A stretch of DNA of 64,000 nucleotides from Acanthochlamys bracteata. Lineage: Eukaryota; Streptophyta; Magnoliopsida; Pandanales; Velloziaceae. Numbering within the stretch: the first letter of the stretch is position 1; each line of letters begins with the position of its first letter. The DNA is taken from contig CM034132.1 of assembly GCA_019914995.1 (NCBI GenBank), forward strand, positions 7,301,524-7,365,523, written 5' to 3'. The notes under the pieces are model-generated. The model was not told the DNA's origin and searched no databases. It worked only from the letters and a program-made list of their open reading frames with translations. Below, in pieces: positions 59,501 to 64,000 of this stretch. A program made the position numbers and the translations under genes.

Positions 59501-62440
59501 TGAAAGTAGGGAATATATTTAAGGGTTGTGGTACTTGCGAGATAGCATATCTACTCTGGAATTTTTGTAACTATCTAATCTGTAGGGGTTTTAGTCTCCC
59601 TTGGTGCGATGTAAAAAGACATGATTATGTGATCTGCTTGTTATCATCGATGAAAGTGAGTGTGAAAATCATAATTTAAGATTGAAATTAGTGACTAGTT
59701 AGAAAACATGGCTTATGCAAAAGCATCCTAATGATAAATCATATTATTAGCAAAACCCAGTTGTATAGTTCATAATAGATTATTGGTATAGTTAAATTTC
59801 AGAAGGTGTTTGAAGTTGCATATATGTAGGTTTACTTGAATTGGATAATTAACTGGTGATTACATGATTTGTACATAATCCAAATATGTTAGAGGTTAAC
59901 TAATGACATAGATGAGTTGGTTGATTTCGTGCTTGGAGATGAAAGTTAGTTTGTAAGAAGTTGTGGAAAAAAGGCAATACATTTTAAAATCTAATGGTTA
60001 TGCAACGGCCATAGATTTATGGAAGCAAGTCTAAGGAATTGGAAGAAATTCGTTGAAAGTTATTAAATGTATCTCTCGTTATAACTATGCATTTGGTTGT
60101 ATAGTAGGAGAAAGATGTTCATTGAAATTTAATTTACATTGATTCTCGTAGCAAGTTTGGCTTATGAATTATATAAGTTCTAAGGTTTATGGCAATCGGA
60201 ATATAAAGCAGTTGTATGGACAATAAAGATATGAACTGCATTGTGATCAAATAACTTGGTGGTTTTGGAAAATTAGCTGGTTGCTTGGTTTTTTGGGATT
60301 GGAGATGGAAATTAGTTTGCTAGTGGTTGTTGAAAAGAAGGTGATACATTTAGAAATCTAATGGTTATATAATGGCAATAGATTTAAGATGAAGCAATTC
60401 CAAGGAAATAGAAGAAATTCGTAACAGTTATCAAATTTATCTCTCATTATAAGTAAGCATTTGATTAATAGTTGATATAGATGTTCATTGAAAATTTGAT
60501 TAACATTAACTCTCATAGAAAGTTAGGTTTATGAACTATAGAAGATCTAAGGTGTATGGTAATTGGTACAGGTGTATGGGATATAAAGATCTGAATGATA
60601 TAGTGATCATGTTACTTTGGAAATATGTAATGGATGTAAATTAAAGGTTTCAAATTCTAGTAGATGTATCTTGATATTTGAGTGAAATTGAGTAAGATAC
60701 TTTTGATCTAGTTTACTTTCCAACTTGTGGATCCTTTATGGTATACATCAATAAACTATGTAACATTAGTTAGACCATCATGGATAATATTCTTATATGG
60801 AGGGAATCATAATTTTTACAAGCAGTCAGACATGACCTTTATAGAGTCTAAAAAGATGTCAGGATTATCTTGAATTGACTACCAATCCGTTAGTTGATTT
60901 TAGGAACTTATTATTAGGCCTAGGATGATTCTCTTGATTATATAATTGATGTTAGTATATCATTTGAGATACAAATATACTACATACTAGTGTGAACTAC
61001 TCGTTGGTAACTAAAATTACTGTGCATTTGTGGAGAAAAATGTGAAATGTTTCGAAGTGTTAGGATATTAAAATGAATCTATATCAAATAAATGGATGAA
61101 GCATGTTGAAGTGATTAATTTTTTAACAGCTGATTCTATGGATGCAATGGCCAAGTTTTGGAAGATTCATGGAATGTAGGTTTGTGACAATGATTTCAAG
61201 ATAAATCTTAGGGCTGATTGTTTAATTGATATGTACTAAGTTACATCCAGTGCTATGCAGAAGACTTTCAGCAATGCTCATGCTGCAGTAAATTGGGTGA
61301 TAATTAATTGTGTGTTATAGCTGCAAATATAATAGAAAAATACATAATTTGTTATGAACTTTAAAAACTTTGAGCTGTTATGGGATTTTTATAGGTTTGT
61401 TTCTGAGTGAAGTTAGTTGAGTGCGTGCGAGTACTACGTTTTTATTGATAGCATTTTAATGGATCTTGAAGGTACAAACATGAATGAGTTTTTGAACTGA
61501 TGATCACGTCCAAGTGTCTTTACTGTAATTGTCTGAGTGTGTTTAAGGATTTAAGTATATATCAAGGTACCTAATCATATGCTAAATTGATTGGAACTCC
61601 AGGAAAAGGTAGTGTCAAAGTAGATATATTACTTTTGTATTGAACTTATTCTAAGCAATAGTCTTCAAAGTTGACATTAGTTACCAAATTACTTGATGTT
61701 TAAAGGTGAATCTTGAGGAAGAAATTCTTTTAGAGGCGGTTATAATGTAACAACTTGGCTTTTCTCTCTTGGAAAAGATCTACATTTGTGTATCTGAATA
61801 GAATGAATTTTGAGGAACTAGAGCTTTGAAGATTTGGTATGAAAAAGGTCATATTTAGAAAACATACGAAGGGAATCATCATTTCTACATCACTTGCAAT
61901 CTTTACATAGTGGAAAGGGATGTTAGGATTACTTTGAATTGAATACAAATCCACTAGTAGTATTATCTGGATAGCGGTGGTTGTCTTGAATATTACTGAT
62001 GTTAATAAATCAACAAGAAGATACAGAAAATTGTGAGTTCCAAAATAGGGTAATTGATTAAAAGGGAGACTACTATATGTAATTTCTTCCAATCTCCTTT
62101 GAATGCATTGTCTATGAATGATTGTTTCATATATTTTTACTTCTATGGTGAGTGAAAGATCACTACATATGCCCGTTTGTCTCTTCTAGAGGTTTTTGTA
62201 TAGCGGAGAATTTGCTGCTAGTTGAATGTATGATTCATGCAGAGATGTCACTATCAATTTAAATGAGCCCAAAATTAGTCAGTATCAAAAGTTCATAACT
62301 CATTGAAGAGGCAAGGGTGGTTGTTTAGGAAATGGTCTTTATGTTAGCAATTCATTCGATGTCTAGATATTCTTTACTCGAGGAGATTTGATATGAAAAA
62401 GCACATCCAGATTATTGATGTAACGAGTAGTTTCTAAAAG
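56540..62440 (+). repeat. Mosaic of diverged internal duplications, non-coding
   Basis: Several blocks recur in the same orientation. 56540-57140 pairs with 59050-59670 (shared GATTTGAGGCAA, ATTTGCTGGAA, GAAAGCAAAGTACA, ATGAAAGTGA). 57125-57480 pairs with 60670-60960 and partly 61860-61980 (shared TACTTTTGATCTA, CTTTATA.AGTCTAAA, GGATTA.TTTGAATTGA). 57730-58060 pairs with 61395-61700 and partly 58080-58330 (shared AAGTGTCTTTACT, GTGTTTAAGGATTT). 59930-60240 pairs with 60290-60600. No copy keeps a reading frame that another copy shares, so I read it as non-coding. Confidence 0.75.
59930..60600 (+). repeat. Tandem duplication, about 360-bp period
   Basis: Ordered matches include AAATCTAATGGTTAT, GGAAGAAATTCGTTGAAAGT / GAAGAAATTCGTAACAGT, TATCTCTC.TTATAA, ATGTTCATTGAAA and TAAGGTTTATGGCAAT / TAAGGTGTATGGTAAT. 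Divergence is substantial, so it is older than the 273-bp repeat. Confidence 0.75.
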
Positions 62441-64000
62441 GACTACTATGAAGATGGTAATAATATCTTACGTGGGGGTACTTAATTAGGCAAAGTCATG
62501 TTAGGGATTAATCACTTGGGAGCTATTAGGTTAGAAGGATAAGTTTCTTTCATGGAAATTTCCTTAAAAGAAGCATAGCGCCAAGCTAATAGGGTCTCAG
62601 TTAGTTGGAATTGTTTAAATGTGTTTATATACATGACCTTGGCCTTGACAAAATGGCTTGTAAAAGTATGAAGTTTGAAAATTTTCAACCTCTTATATAA
62701 AATTATCATAATCTCAAGTCTCTCAAGAAAGAACTAAGGATATTGAAGTTGTTCCAAAAATAATAATTCTTAAGAGTGTCAACTTGTACTAGAAAGTGCT
62801 AATTTGGTTTCTTAATTTTTGAAGTACGTGTTACTTGAGCTAGAGGCACAATTTTCTTGTATTTATAAGAGCCACGCTTGCAATCTAAAGCTAATTTCTG
62901 TTAGGAGAAAAGATCCAATAATGATGCAATGTTATATATTTATTTTGACTAGTATTGGACTAAACCGAAGTCAAAGTTAGGGTCTAAGTAAGATTTATGC
63001 TTGCTCTAACTTAGTTAGCATAACCCAAAGTCAATTGAAAACAATACGTCCATAATTTTCAAAAAACTTCACAAATCTCTATTAGATAATCAAGGGAAGG
63101 CTTTGCAATTTCAAGTAATAATATAGTCTCAGTAAACATTGAAAACCCTTTACCAAAAGAAATCATAAACATAAACCTAAGCAATGTTTATACAATAGCT
63201 ACTCTTTGTAATATATCTCAAATCGATAGCAATAATAAATAAACAACTGGCTATCAATAACTGATAACTTATGAACTAGTAATAAAAAATACAGCCCCTC
63301 GAGTGGTACGGAGCCAATCAAAAAAGATATGATACACACGAACATACTATCATCTCTTCACTCTGATTCACAATAACAAGGTTCAATCCAGCTCAACCCT
63401 ACATTTCTAGAGAGGCCAAAGGAAAGAAAATGATGAATCCAATCTCAATGAAGTGCAAAATTAGAATGCTTAATTTAAGATTTATGTTCATTACCTTATC
63501 GTTATATTATCATATCTCTATACGTAGTAAATGCAACGATGGATAGGATCAAATTTCGTTAAGTCTCAAACTTAATAGTCTGACCTAGATTGGCCTGTCT
63601 AGGTTGACTTGAAAATCGTCGACCCGACGCCTCAATTAGTCTGGGTCTATGAATAACCAACACATACAGTTGACCTGAATTAATCCAGGTTGACGCGGGC
63701 GATTTCCGAGTTGACCCATCAACCAGTTTAACATGTCGACCCGAAACATCTAAAAGATAAAAAAGGAAAGATAGAAAGTTACTCTGATCTTCTTCGGCTC
63801 GAAACTTCTCTCTTGCCGGCACAAAGTGTTAAAAGCAACTGGCTGTTACATCATTTTGCAAAATTAGTGGGAATCTAGCATCATCTCAACCAACAAACCA
63901 AGCAATCTCATCTTGACCAACCATCATCAATGGAAATCAAGACATTTCTTTCATCACCCAGCATCAAGCCATTACCCAACCAAACAATCTCATCTCAAAC
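62441..64000. other. Right edge of the window, unassigned
   Basis: No gene recognised. 63580-63740 is a block of GTTGACCCG/GTCGACCCG-type words like those at 24240-24370 and 25810-25960, probably a decayed MITE. Minus-strand open reading across it is a by-product of those words. The last 150 bp repeat CATCATC/AACCAA.CAATCTCATCT words. Confidence 0.4.

Noticed and set aside
63559..63822. 87-codon minus-strand frame with a protein-like look
   Set aside because: It translates GACCCG/GTTGAC repeat words also present at 24.3 and 25.9 kb and has no domain, so it is repeat-derived.
1..64000. CRISPR arrays, bacterial operons, rRNA genes
   Set aside because: None is present. The intron-rich, transposon-filled AT-rich sequence is eukaryotic nuclear DNA.

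Overview
This is nuclear DNA from a flowering plant. The window is AT-rich and gene-poor. Its genes have GT-AG introns of 76 bp to 7 kb, and degenerate Ty1/copia, hAT and MITE-type elements fill much of the remainder. The clearest gene is an auxin response factor of the ARF3/ARF4 (ETTIN) clade with two tasiR-ARF target sites. Its N-terminal half reads like monocot or early-diverging ETTIN proteins, but it still carries a C-terminal PB1 domain. A non-eudicot angiosperm is therefore plausible, although the species cannot be fixed from this window.

Layout. 1-2.2 kb: unassigned, with one weak exon-like stretch. 2.2-8.7 kb: the leader and first exons of a RAD6/UBC2-like ubiquitin-conjugating enzyme, now a pseudogene, split by a 4.9-kb hAT transposon with a near-perfect 8-bp target duplication and a broken BED/DUF659/hAT-dimerisation transposase. 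9.3-10.8 kb: remnants of an unidentified minus-strand gene and a leader related in sequence to the UBC2 leader. 11.3-24.0 kb: an intact four-exon minus-strand gene for a predicted plastid membrane protein (DUF3082-like, 279 aa). Its two giant introns hold a sense copia fragment and a nearly complete antisense copia element. 24.1-25.4 kb: two hAT-type MITEs directly upstream of that gene, one about 10-15 bp from its TATA-like box. 26-41 kb: AT-rich intergenic DNA with two broken gene fragments (mitochondrial ATP synthase 6 kDa subunit; ABC1-family kinase) and recurrent AT-rich MITE-like repeats. 41.4-49.3 kb: the ARF gene (12 exons, 765 aa) with a long uORF-containing leader. 50.3-52.7 kb: a minus-strand gene for a 47-aa single-pass membrane protein with an intron in its 5' leader. 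53.8-62.4 kb: a leader-like segment followed by about 6 kb of diverged internal duplications with no credible coding sequence. 62.4-64 kb: nothing recognisable.

The genes do not form a pathway. The most informative objects are the ARF gene, whose PB1 domain keeps its fold-like residues but has lost the charged contact residues, and the transposon history recorded around the UBC2 pseudogene and the DUF3082-like gene. All gene structures are read by eye from splice signals, reading-frame phase and remembered family sequences. No database search or transcript data was available.
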